From assembly GCA_964615935.1 (NCBI GenBank), contig CAZTTG010000023.1, forward strand, positions 1-64,000: a DNA stretch of 64,000 nucleotides, written 5' to 3'. This stretch comes from CAZTTG01 sp964615935 (GTDB lineage Bacteria > Planctomycetota > UBA1135 > GCA-002686595). Position 1 is the stretch's first letter; each line of letters starts with the position of its first letter. Position numbers and translations under genes: made by a program. Shown here in pieces: positions 25,187 through 33,340 of this stretch. The notes under the pieces were generated by a model that saw nothing but the letters and a program-made list of their open reading frames with translations, was not told the origin of the DNA and did no database searches.

Positions 25187-25889
25187 ACGCTCGCCCCTGC
25201 CCGAGGCCGTGGCGCGGCCGGAGCGCGGCCGCGTGCTGGCCCTCGCGCCGCATCCCGACGACGAGGTCATCGGCTGCGGAGGCACCCTGGTCCTGCACGC
25301 CCTCCAGGGCGACGCGGTCTCGGTCCTGGTCGTGTTCGACGGCCGCGCCGGCCTGTCCCCGGGCGAGCCGGCCGAGCGCCGGCGCCGCGAGGCTCGGGCC
25401 GGGGGCCGCGAGCTGGGCGTGGACGACTACGCCTTCTGGGACCTGCCCGAGGGACACCCCCCCGGCGGCGGCGAGTGGCGAGCGGCCGTGCACCGGCTGT
25501 CGGGCTTCGTCGAGCGGCTCGCGCCGGACGCGGTCTACGCCCCGTGGATCGGCGAGCACCACCTCGATCACCACTCGGTCGCCTGCGCGGCGCGGCTGGC
25601 GCTGGAGGAGATCGACTTTCGCGGCGCCGCCTGGGGCTACGAGGTGTGGACGCCGCTGGTGCCCGAGCGCGTGGTCGACGTGGGCGCCTCGGTGGAGTGC
25701 AAGCGCGCGGCGCTCCTGCGCCACGCCAGCCAGGGGGGATCCGAGATGGCCCGGCGCGCCCTCGGGATGTGCGCGCACCGGAGCCTCTATCTCCCCGGCG
25801 GGCGCTGGGGCGAGGCCTTCGCGCCCCTGGGCCGGCCCGACGCGGCCGAGCGGGCGCTGCTCGCAGAGGCAACCGGGAGGGTCGCATGA
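25179..25889 (+). CDS. PIG-L/LmbE-family zinc deacetylase
   Basis: A 236-residue enzyme that would remove the acetyl group from an N-acetyl-sugar, as GlcNAc-PI or GlcNAc-Ins deacetylases do. Zinc ligands are visible in APHPDDEVIGCGG (H25, D28) and in EHHLDHHSVA near residue 127. Length is typical. The ATG at 25179 overlaps the GT2 gene by 8 bp, and the stop overlaps the next GT by 4 bp (ATGA), so it belongs to the glycan operon and probably deacetylates a GlcNAc-type residue in the exported polymer or its precursor. Another PIG-L domain is encoded 1.2 kb downstream. Confidence 0.88.
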   Translation: MAERSPLPEAVARPERGRVLALAPHPDDEVIGCGGTLVLHALQGDAVSVLVVFDGRAGLSPGEPAERRRREARAGGRELGVDDYAFWDLPEGHPPGGGEWRAAVHRLSGFVERLAPDAVYAPWIGEHHLDHHSVACAARLALEEIDFRGAAWGYEVWTPLVPERVVDVGASVECKRAALLRHASQGGSEMARRALGMCAHRSLYLPGGRWGEAFAPLGRPDAAERALLAEATGRVA

Positions 25890-27127
25890 GGATCGCGCTC
25901 GTGTCGCAGCTCTCGCCCTGGGACTTCCGGGGCGGAACCGAGCAGGTGATCGCCGCCCAGGCCCGCGAGCTCGCGCGCCGGGGCCACCGGGTGCAGCTCG
26001 TGGCCGGCGCGGCCGAGCCGGCCGGCGAGGGGGAGGAGCCCCGCCGCGACTTCCGCGAGGGCATCTCGATCACGGTCCTGCCCCGCCGCCGCGACGAGCC
26101 CTACGACCTCGAGCTCGTCCGACCGCGGCTGGCCGCGTCGGTGGAGCGCGAGATCGAGGGGGCCGAGCGGGTGCACCTGCACCACTGGTCCACCCTGGCC
26201 GGCGATCTGGTGCGCCGCCTGTCGGCGCGGGCTCCCGTGGTGGTCAGCCTGCACGACGACTTCACCACCTGTCCGCGCTTCTTCCGATCCCCGCCCAACG
26301 CGGAGCTGGCCTGCCCGGCGGGCGGCGAGCCGGCCGCGGCGGCCCACTCGACCTGCGCCCGATGCCTGGCCCCGGACGCTCCGGGCCTCTCCCACGAGGC
26401 GCTCATCGAGGGGCTCGCCCGCCGGGAGGAGGCCTACCGCGCGGAGCTGTCGGCCGCGGCCTGGATCGCGGTGCCCAGCCGCTCGCAGGCCGAGCGGCTG
26501 TCGGCCTGGATCGACCTGCCCGGCGAGCGCCTCCGGGTCGTGCCCCACGGCCTGTGCCGCTCCCTGGTGCTGGCCCCGCCGAGCGCGACGGTCTGGAGCG
26601 GGAGCGGCCCCCTCCGCGTGGTGCACTTCGGCAACCTCGGCGAGCTCAAGGGCGGGCTGGACCTGACCTGCGCGCTGGCGCTGCAGCGGCCCGGTCGGGT
26701 GGAGCTGGAGCTCTGCGGCAACGAGGTGGAGGCGGGCTTCGTGGAGCGCTGCCGGGAGCTGGCGCCGGACCTCGCCATCCGCTGGTCGGGTCCCTACGAT
26801 GGCCGCGCTCTGGTCGCCCGCTGCGCCCGTGCCGACCTGGCGGCCTTTCCGAGCCGCGCCTGGGAGAGCTACGGGCTGGTGGTCGACGAGGCCCTGGCCA
26901 TGGGCCTGCCGGTGTGGGTCTCCGATCGGGGCGCTCCCGCCGAGCGGGTGGGCGCGGCCGGTCGGGTCCTGCCGGCCGGCGACCCGGCCGCCTGGGCCGC
27001 GGCCTTCGCCGAGCTCCTCGAGCGGCCCGAGCTCCTCGAGCGCCAGCGCCGCGCGATCCCCGCCCCCCTGCGGAGCGCGGCCGATGCGGCGCGGGAGCTG
27101 GAGGTCCTCTATCGCATGGTCTCGTAG
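25886..27127 (+). CDS. Glycosyltransferase family 4 (GT-B fold)
   Basis: A 413-residue GT-B enzyme. The N-terminal half begins ALVSQLSPWDFRGGTEQV and holds VVVSLHDDFTTCPRFF; the C-terminal half has the donor-site motif ESYGLVVDEALAMGLPVWVS with the E-X7-E pair of GT4 retaining enzymes. A cysteine-rich insert (CPRFF, AELACPAGG, CARCLAP) between the two suggests a bound metal, as in some GT4 members. Start at 25886 overlaps the PIG-L stop by 4 bp. Likely acts on the same glycan as its neighbours. Confidence 0.87.
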   Translation: MRIALVSQLSPWDFRGGTEQVIAAQARELARRGHRVQLVAGAAEPAGEGEEPRRDFREGISITVLPRRRDEPYDLELVRPRLAASVEREIEGAERVHLHHWSTLAGDLVRRLSARAPVVVSLHDDFTTCPRFFRSPPNAELACPAGGEPAAAAHSTCARCLAPDAPGLSHEALIEGLARREEAYRAELSAAAWIAVPSRSQAERLSAWIDLPGERLRVVPHGLCRSLVLAPPSATVWSGSGPLRVVHFGNLGELKGGLDLTCALALQRPGRVELELCGNEVEAGFVERCRELAPDLAIRWSGPYDGRALVARCARADLAAFPSRAWESYGLVVDEALAMGLPVWVSDRGAPAERVGAAGRVLPAGDPAAWAAAFAELLERPELLERQRRAIPAPLRSAADAARELEVLYRMVS

Positions 27128-27134
27128 GGCCGCC

Positions 27135-28736
27135 ATGAACGATCGATTCCCTCCGCTGATCGACCCCGCCGACCTGCCGGCTCGCGTCCTGTGCCTGGCT
27201 CCGCACCCCGACGACGAGGTGCTGGGCTGCGGCGGGCTGCTCTCCATCCTGGCCGTCGCTCCCGATGGAGACGTCCGCGTGGTCGTGCTGACCGGGAAGC
27301 AGGGCGGCAAGCGCGCCGAGGAGTCGCGGCGGGCCTCGGAGGAGCTGGGGTACGACGACCCGCGCTTCCTCGGTCTCGAGGATGGCGGGCTCGAGGCGCT
27401 CGAGGACCTCCGCGATCGCATCGCCCGCGAGCTCGCCGACTTCGAGCCCGGCCTGGTCCTGGCGCCCTCGCCCACGGAGTTCCACCCCGACCACGCCGCG
27501 GTCGGGCGGGCGGCGATGGCGGCCTGTCGGGGGCCGCGGCTCCTCTTCTACGGGATCAACGCGCCCCTGCCGGTGGGCCTGCTGGTGGACACCACCAAGC
27601 AGTGGGAGAAGAAGCGCGCGGCCCTGCGCTGCTTCGAGAGCCAGATCGCCGGGCAGGATCTGGTGGGCAAGGCCGAGGCCGGGGATCGCGCGCGGACCAT
27701 CAACCTGGACGACCCGCGGATCTTCTTCGCCGAGGCCTTCGTCGATCCCTCCGACGAGCGCACGGGCGCCCTCGGCCGGGAGCTGGCGGCGCTCGCCGCG
27801 GAGCGCGCCGAGGACGAGCTCGCCGCCACGGCGGTGATCTCCACCTGGAACAAGGCCGCCGACGTGTGCGAGAACCTGGCCGCCCTGCGGCGCCAGACGC
27901 GACCCTTCGCGGCCATCGTGGTGGTGGACAACGCCAGCGGCGACGACACGGTGGAGCGCGTGTCGCGGGAGTTCCCCGGGGTCGAGCTGGTGGTCATGCC
28001 CCACTCGGCCTACGGCGCCTGCGAGACCTTCAACATCGGCTTCGCCTGCGCTCGCACCCCGCTGATCGCGATCCTGGACGACGACGTGGTGCTGCCCCCC
28101 GAGTGGCTGGAGAAGGCCGTCGCGCGCCTGGCTCGGGAGCCCGAGACCACGGCCGTGATCTCGACCAAGGTGGTCGAGCCGGAGATGCCCGAGAGCTACA
28201 AGAGCTCGGAGGCGGTCAACCGCGAGCGCTACATGAGCACCTTCCGCGGCTGCGGCAGCCTGGTGCGCACCGCGGCCCTGCGCGAAGCGGGGGGCTACGA
28301 CGAGCGCCTCTTCATCTTCGGCAACGAGCGCGACCTGACCTGCCGCCTGCTCAACCTGGGCTACCGGGTGCTGCAGTACCCCGAGGTGGAGACCTTCCAC
28401 AAGACGCCCTTCGGCGTGCACATGGGCAAGCGCAGCCTCTTCTACCACGCGCGCAACGCCTGGCTGACGATGCTCAAGCACGCGCCGCTCCCCGACCTGC
28501 TGCGCATGCCCTGGCTGGTGCTGACCCGGGTGCTGCTGCGCCGCTCGGCGAGCGAGAAGGCCGGGGAGGTGAGCGACGCCACCGGCACCATCGGGATCGG
28601 CCGCGCCGTGCGCCAGACCCCGGGCGGCTGGTGGGTGGTGGTGCGGGCGGCCTTCAGCGTGCTCGCCAACCTGCCCTACTGCCTCCGGCACCGCGCCCCC
28701 TGCCGCTCGGAGGACTTCGAGCTGCCGTTGAAGTAG
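27135..28736 (+). CDS. PIG-L deacetylase / GT2 glycosyltransferase fusion
   Basis: A 533-residue two-domain protein. Residues 1-225 are a PIG-L/LmbE zinc deacetylase (APHPDDEVLGCGG with H24 and D27; EFHPDHAAVG). Residues about 232-470 are a GT2 domain (ATAVISTWNKAADVC, IVVVDNASGDDT, AILDDDVVLPP as the DXD motif, FIFGNERDLTCRLLNLGYR). A C-terminal tail has a membrane-associating segment. Both active sites look intact, so one polypeptide may add a sugar and then deacetylate it, or the reverse. The frame is uninterrupted across the junction, so this is a true fusion and not an assembly artefact as far as the sequence shows. Confidence 0.88.
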   Translation: MNDRFPPLIDPADLPARVLCLAPHPDDEVLGCGGLLSILAVAPDGDVRVVVLTGKQGGKRAEESRRASEELGYDDPRFLGLEDGGLEALEDLRDRIARELADFEPGLVLAPSPTEFHPDHAAVGRAAMAACRGPRLLFYGINAPLPVGLLVDTTKQWEKKRAALRCFESQIAGQDLVGKAEAGDRARTINLDDPRIFFAEAFVDPSDERTGALGRELAALAAERAEDELAATAVISTWNKAADVCENLAALRRQTRPFAAIVVVDNASGDDTVERVSREFPGVELVVMPHSAYGACETFNIGFACARTPLIAILDDDVVLPPEWLEKAVARLAREPETTAVISTKVVEPEMPESYKSSEAVNRERYMSTFRGCGSLVRTAALREAGGYDERLFIFGNERDLTCRLLNLGYRVLQYPEVETFHKTPFGVHMGKRSLFYHARNAWLTMLKHAPLPDLLRMPWLVLTRVLLRRSASEKAGEVSDATGTIGIGRAVRQTPGGWWVVVRAAFSVLANLPYCLRHRAPCRSEDFELPLK

Positions 28737-28740
28737 GCCC

Positions 28741-29847
28741 ATGGTCGAGCGGGGAGAAGCGGGGGAGGATCGGGTCGAGGGCCTGGGCCCGATCACCGCG
28801 GTGGTGTGCAACTACGAGGGCGAGCGCTACCTGCCCGCCTGCCTGGAGGCGATCCTGGAGCAGACGCGGGCGGTCGACGAGGTGCTGGTGGTCGACAACG
28901 ACTCGCAGGACGGCAGCCTGAAGCTCCTGCGGCGCGCCTTCCCCGAGGTCGGAGTGCTCGAGATGGGGTCCAACCGGGGCCCCTGCCCGGCGCGCAACGC
29001 CGGGATGCGCCAGGCGCGCAACCGCTGGGTGCTGCTGGTCGACAACGACGCGCAGCTCCGCCCCGACGCGCTCGAGAGGCTCGAGCGGGCGGCCCTCTCG
29101 GAGCCGGGCTGCGTCGCCGTGCAGCCGCGCAGCGTGTTCGCCTCCGAGCCCGAGCGGGTGCACTACGACGGCGGCTCCCTGCACTACGCCGGACTCTTCT
29201 CCCTGCGCAACTTCTACGCGCCGCTGGAGGAGGCCCAGGGGGAGGGCACGGTCGCGGTGGACGGCTTCGTGTCGGTGGCGCTCCTGGTGGACCGCGACGT
29301 GCTGCTCGAGGCGGGCGGCTTCGACGAGCGCTACTTCATCCTCTTCGAGGACCTGGACCTCTCCCTGCGCCTGCGCGGCCGGGGCCACGTCCTGCTCTCG
29401 GCCGAGGACGCCATCTGCCTGCACGACACCGGAACCGAGGGCATCAGCTACCGCTCGGGCCCCGACTACCCGAAGCGGCGCGCCTTCCTGCACTCGCGCA
29501 ACCGTGGGATGGTGCTGCTCGAGAACCTGCGCTGGCGGACGCTGGTGCTCGCCGCGCCGGGGCTCCTGCTGTACGAGCTGGTGTGGGCCCTCTTCACGCT
29601 GCGCTCGCGCACCTTCGGTTCGTGGCTCTCGGGCAAGATCGCCTTCCTGAAGCAGGCGCCCGCCTCGCTGCGCAAGCGCCGGAAGGTGCAGGCCGCGCGC
29701 AGCGTGCCCGACCGCGAGCTACTGGTGGGCGGACCGCTGACCGTGGCGCCCCAGCTCCGCCGGCCGGGCCTCGCCACCTGGACCCTGCGCTGGCTCGATC
29801 GAGGGCTGCAGGGCTGGTGGTCGCTGGTGCGGCGCTGGTGCGGATGA
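28741..29847 (+). CDS. Glycosyltransferase family 2, membrane-associated
   Basis: A 368-residue GT2 enzyme. Seen: ITAVVCNYEGERYLPACL, EVLVVDNDSQDGSL, the VLLVDNDAQLRPDAL metal-binding motif, and FILFEDLDLSLRLRGRGH with the catalytic-base ED. A hydrophobic stretch around residues 260-290 (LVLAAPGLLLYELVWALFTL) suggests membrane attachment, as in dolichol/undecaprenyl-linked rhamnosyltransferases. It follows the fusion gene after 4 bp and is the last gene of the cluster, converging on yjfF across 30 bp. Confidence 0.88.
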   Translation: MVERGEAGEDRVEGLGPITAVVCNYEGERYLPACLEAILEQTRAVDEVLVVDNDSQDGSLKLLRRAFPEVGVLEMGSNRGPCPARNAGMRQARNRWVLLVDNDAQLRPDALERLERAALSEPGCVAVQPRSVFASEPERVHYDGGSLHYAGLFSLRNFYAPLEEAQGEGTVAVDGFVSVALLVDRDVLLEAGGFDERYFILFEDLDLSLRLRGRGHVLLSAEDAICLHDTGTEGISYRSGPDYPKRRAFLHSRNRGMVLLENLRWRTLVLAAPGLLLYELVWALFTLRSRTFGSWLSGKIAFLKQAPASLRKRRKVQAARSVPDRELLVGGPLTVAPQLRRPGLATWTLRWLDRGLQGWWSLVRRWCG

Positions 29848-29880
29848 GGGTGAGCGGCCCGGCCGTCCAGCGGACCCTCA
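29845..29880. terminator. Short hairpin joining two convergent stop codons
   Basis: TGAGGGT (29845-29851) pairs with ACCCTCA (29874-29880). The first arm contains the stop of the GT2 gene, the second the stop of the minus-strand permease. No T tract, so a bidirectional terminator role is only suggested. Confidence 0.35.
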
Positions 29881-30834
29881 CTCCCGCCGCAGGAGGCTCT
29901 GCAGCGCCAGGAAGACGAGCAGCAACCCGCCGATGGCCACGCGCGTCCAGCCCGAGCCCAGGGTGCCCTCGTAGAGGATGGCGGCGTGGATGATGCCGAA
30001 GACGAGCACGCCCAGGGCCGCGCCGTAGACCTTGCCCACCCCGCCCTTGAGCGAGACCCCGCCCACCACCGCGGCGGCGATGGCCTCGAGCTCCATGCCC
30101 ACCCCCTCGGCCGGGTTGCCCGAGGAGCCGTAGAGGGTGAAGGCAACGCCCGAGAGGGCCGAGAGGGTGCCGGCCAGGGCGTAGACCGCCAGGCGCGTGG
30201 CCGCCAGGGGCACGCCCAGGAGGCGCGCGGCCTCGGCGCTGCCGCCCACGGCGTGGACGTTGCGCCCCAGCGCCGTCCAGCGCGCGGCGAGCGAGCCCAG
30301 GAGGACCACCAGGAGGAAGAGCACCGCCACCGTGGAGAGGCGCAGCCCCCCTCCCAGCGGAAGGCCCGCGCCGGTCAGCCCGCGGTAGAGCGGGTGGTCG
30401 ATGGGGATCGACTCCGAGGTCACCTTCAGGGCCAGGCCGCGGGCCAGGAACATGCCCGCCAGGGTGGCGATGAAGGGCGGGATGGCCAGGTAGTGCACGG
30501 CCGCGCCCATGCCCAGGCCGAAGAGCGCCCCCACGGCCAGGGCGCAGGGGACCGCGATCAGCGGGTGCGCGCCGGCCTCGGTCACCAGCACCGCCACCAC
30601 GGCGCTCGAGAGCGCCATGAGGGCGCCCACCGAGAGGTCGATACCCCCCGAGAGGATCACGAAGGCCGCGCCCACCGCGGCGATGCCCAGGGCCGCGTTG
30701 TCGCCGATGAGGTTGGCGAAGAGGCGCACCGAGAGGAAGCCCGGGTAGCGCATGGACGCGAACGCCAGGAGCAGGGCGAAGGCCAGGGCGGTGGAGGCCA
30801 GCGGGGGCCAGCTCCGCTTCGGGCGGGCGCTCAC
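29878..30834 (-). CDS. yjfF: Furanose ABC importer permease, YjfF type
   Basis: A 318-residue inner-membrane permease of the sugar-type ABC family (RbsC/YtfT/YjfF), with eight to ten hydrophobic segments and the family signature VILSGGIDLSVGALMALSS. Seen also: AIAAAVVGGVSLKGGVGKVYGAALG near the C-terminus. The N-terminal order RYPGFLSVRLFANLIGDNAALG resembles E. coli YjfF. The start is a GTG at 30834 that overlaps the stop of the first permease (GTGA). It completes a two-permease importer, as in the galactofuranose system YtfQRT-YjfF. Last gene of the minus-strand operon. Confidence 0.87.
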   Translation of the reverse strand: MSARPKRSWPPLASTALAFALLLAFASMRYPGFLSVRLFANLIGDNAALGIAAVGAAFVILSGGIDLSVGALMALSSAVVAVLVTEAGAHPLIAVPCALAVGALFGLGMGAAVHYLAIPPFIATLAGMFLARGLALKVTSESIPIDHPLYRGLTGAGLPLGGGLRLSTVAVLFLLVVLLGSLAARWTALGRNVHAVGGSAEAARLLGVPLAATRLAVYALAGTLSALSGVAFTLYGSSGNPAEGVGMELEAIAAAVVGGVSLKGGVGKVYGAALGVLVFGIIHAAILYEGTLGSGWTRVAIGGLLLVFLALQSLLRRE

Positions 30835-31820
30835 CGCGTCGCCTCCGGGCGCCGGCGGCGCACCAGCTTCCCGAGGCCCGGGAGCCGCAGGGCGCAGACC
30901 GCCACCACGGCCAGGGCCTTGAGGATCAGGGCGTCCTCCGGCCCCAGCCCGCGCAGGTAGAGGGAGGTGGTCAGGGTCTGGATCACCAGGGCCCCGATGA
31001 CCGAGCCCACCAGGCTGGTGCGCCCGCCGGTCAGGGCCGTGCCGCCGATGACCACCGAGAGGATGGCGTCCAGCTCCAGGTACTGCCCGGTGAGGAAGAC
31101 GTCCGCCTGGCGGATGTCGGCGCAGGCGATGGCCCCGGCCAGGGCGGCGATGCCCCCGCACATCCCGTAGACCGCGAGCTTCACCGGCCTCACCGGCAGG
31201 CCCGCGAGATGGGCCGCGCGCTCGTTGTCCCCGATGGACTCCACGTACAGGCCCAGGGCCGTGCGGCGCTGGAGCAGCAGGAGCAGGCCGAAGAGGCCGC
31301 CCGCGATGAAGAAGGTCACCGGCAGGCCCAGGACCGTGCCGCCCGCCAGGCTCTCGAAGGCGGGGCTCGAGAAGGCGATCTTCTTGCCCCCGGTGAAGAG
31401 CTGCGCCAGCCCGCGCCCGGCCACCAGCAGGATCAGGGTGGCCACCACCGGCTGCACGCGCAGCAGGGCCACCAGCGCCCCGTTCCACAGGCCCGCGGCG
31501 CAGCCGAAGGCGATGGCCAGCGCCAGGACGGCCGCCACCGGCAGGGCGCCGGCCGCGAGGAGCAGGGCGCAGATCGCCGCCGCCATGGCCATGACGCTGC
31601 CCACCGAGAGGTCGATGCCCCCGGTCCCGATCACCGGCGTCATGCCCAGGGCCAGGAGCATCACCGGCGTCCCGCGGTGCACCACGTCGATCAGGGGGCC
31701 GTAGAGCCGGCCCTCCTTCCACTCGAAGGAGAGGAAGCGCTCGGTGAAGACCGCGTTCCACGCCAGGATCAGCGCCAGCGCGAGGAGCGGCCAGAGGAAG
31801 CGCGCCCGATCGCCCTTCAA
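30831..31820 (-). CDS. ytfT: Furanose ABC importer permease, YtfT type
   Basis: A 329-residue permease. The segments GRLYGPLIDVVHRGTPVML, GMTPVIGTGGIDLSVGSVMA, AGLWNGALVALLRVQPVVAT and YLELDAILSVVIGGTALTGG follow E. coli YtfT closely in order. It starts with a TTG at 31820 whose TTGA overlaps the ATPase stop; the frame continues upstream only inside the ATPase gene, so the TTG is preferred. With YjfF it forms the membrane channel, here predicted to carry a five-membered-ring sugar (D-galactofuranose or L-arabinofuranose). Confidence 0.88.
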   Translation of the reverse strand: MKGDRARFLWPLLALALILAWNAVFTERFLSFEWKEGRLYGPLIDVVHRGTPVMLLALGMTPVIGTGGIDLSVGSVMAMAAAICALLLAAGALPVAAVLALAIAFGCAAGLWNGALVALLRVQPVVATLILLVAGRGLAQLFTGGKKIAFSSPAFESLAGGTVLGLPVTFFIAGGLFGLLLLLQRRTALGLYVESIGDNERAAHLAGLPVRPVKLAVYGMCGGIAALAGAIACADIRQADVFLTGQYLELDAILSVVIGGTALTGGRTSLVGSVIGALVIQTLTTSLYLRGLGPEDALILKALAVVAVCALRLPGLGKLVRRRRPEATR

Positions 31821-33340
31821 CGCGGCCTCCCCCCGGACATGGCCTCGAGCACGGCCTCCTCGGCGAGCTCCTCGCGCGGCAGCTCGGCCACCACCCGCCG
31901 CTCGCGCAGCACCGCGACGCGGTCGCTGATGCGCAGCACCTCCTCCAGGGTGGAGGAGATGAAGAGCACCGCCAGGCCCTCGGCCGCCAGCTCGGCCACC
32001 AGGGCCTCGATCTCGGCCTTGGCGCCCACGTCGATGCCGCGGGTGGGCTCGTCGAGCAGGAGCACCCCCGGCTCGGCGGCCAGCCAGCGCGCCAGGATCA
32101 CCTTCTGCTGGTTGCCGCCCGAGAGGGTGCGCACGGGCTGGTCCAGGCTGGCGGCCACCAGGCCCAGTCGCTTCGCCAGGCGCGCGGCGAGCGCCTTGTG
32201 GCGCGCGGCCGACAGCCCGCCCCAGCGCGAGAGGCGGCGCTGTACGACCAGGGCGACGTTCTCCCACACGGAGAGGTTGGGGATCAGGCCGTCGGCGCGG
32301 CGGTCCTCGGGGCAGTAGGCCAGGCCGCGGGCCACGCCCTGCCGCGGCGAGCGCAGGCGCGCCGCGCGGCCCCCGATCTCGAGCTCGCCCGAGCGCGCCT
32401 TGAAGAGGCCCGCCAGGAGCTGGGCCAGCTCGGTGCGGCCCGAGCCCAGGAGCCCCGACAGGCCCACGACCTCGCCGGCGCGCAGGGAGAGGTCGAAGGG
32501 CTCGACCTCGGAGCTCGAGAGCCCGCGCGCGCGCAGCACCTCCTTCCCGATCCCGGCCGGCTCGCGGCGCCGGCCGAGGTCGAGCTCGCCGGCCTCGACC
32601 CCGAGCATGGAGGCGGCCAGGTCGAAGCGATCGATCCCGGCCGCCTCGAAGCAGCCCACCCGGCGGCCGTTGCGCAGCACGGTGACGCGGCCCGCGATCT
32701 CCAGGATCTCGTCCAGGCGGTGGCCCACGAAGAGCACGCTGCTGCCGTCCAGGGCGAGGCGCCGCAGGAGGGCGAAGAGGGTCTCGACCTCGGTGCGGTC
32801 CAGGCTCGAGGTGGGCTCGTCCATCACCAGGAGGCGCGCGTCGAGGTCCAGGGCGCGGGCGATGGCCACCATCTGCTGGATGGCCACCGGCAGGGTGCGC
32901 ACCGGCCGGTCCACGTCGATCTCGATGCCGAGCCGAGCCATGGCGGCGCGCGCGCGTTCCCGCATGGTGCGCCAGTCGACGAGGCCGATGGCGCGGGGCA
33001 GGAGCCCCGGGCGCCGCGGCAGGCGGCCCAGGAAGAGGTTCTCGGCCGCCGAGAGGTCGCCCACCAGGTCGATCTCCTGGTGGATGGTGGCGATGCCCGA
33101 GCGCTGGGCGGCGATGGGGCCGGCCGGGGCGAAGGGGCGCCCCTCGAAGCGCACCTCGCCCGCGTCGGCGCGGTGCACGCCGGCGAGCACCTTGATCAGG
33201 GTGCTCTTGCCGGCGCCGTTCTCGCCCACCAGCGCGCCGATCTCGCCCGGCGCGACGTCGAGGTCCACCCCGTCGAGCGCGCGCACCCCGGGGAAGTCCT
33301 TGACCAGGCCGCGGACCTCGAGCAGCGGCGCGGGGCTCAT
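31817..33340 (-). CDS. ytfR: Furanose ABC importer ATPase, YtfR type
   Basis: A 507-residue duplicated ATPase of the RbsA/MglA/YtfR family. The first half has Walker A GENGAGKS (39-46), a degenerate signature LPVAIQQM and Walker B LLVMDEPTSSLD; the second half has the usual degenerate loop GLLGSGRTE, an intact signature LSGGNQQK and LLLDEPTRGID. Start at 33340: ATGA overlaps the GH127 stop. An alternative ATG 7 codons upstream lies inside the GH127 gene. Energises uptake with the two downstream permeases. Confidence 0.9.
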   Translation of the reverse strand: MSPAPLLEVRGLVKDFPGVRALDGVDLDVAPGEIGALVGENGAGKSTLIKVLAGVHRADAGEVRFEGRPFAPAGPIAAQRSGIATIHQEIDLVGDLSAAENLFLGRLPRRPGLLPRAIGLVDWRTMRERARAAMARLGIEIDVDRPVRTLPVAIQQMVAIARALDLDARLLVMDEPTSSLDRTEVETLFALLRRLALDGSSVLFVGHRLDEILEIAGRVTVLRNGRRVGCFEAAGIDRFDLAASMLGVEAGELDLGRRREPAGIGKEVLRARGLSSSEVEPFDLSLRAGEVVGLSGLLGSGRTELAQLLAGLFKARSGELEIGGRAARLRSPRQGVARGLAYCPEDRRADGLIPNLSVWENVALVVQRRLSRWGGLSAARHKALAARLAKRLGLVAASLDQPVRTLSGGNQQKVILARWLAAEPGVLLLDEPTRGIDVGAKAEIEALVAELAAEGLAVLFISSTLEEVLRISDRVAVLRERRVVAELPREELAEEAVLEAMSGGRPR

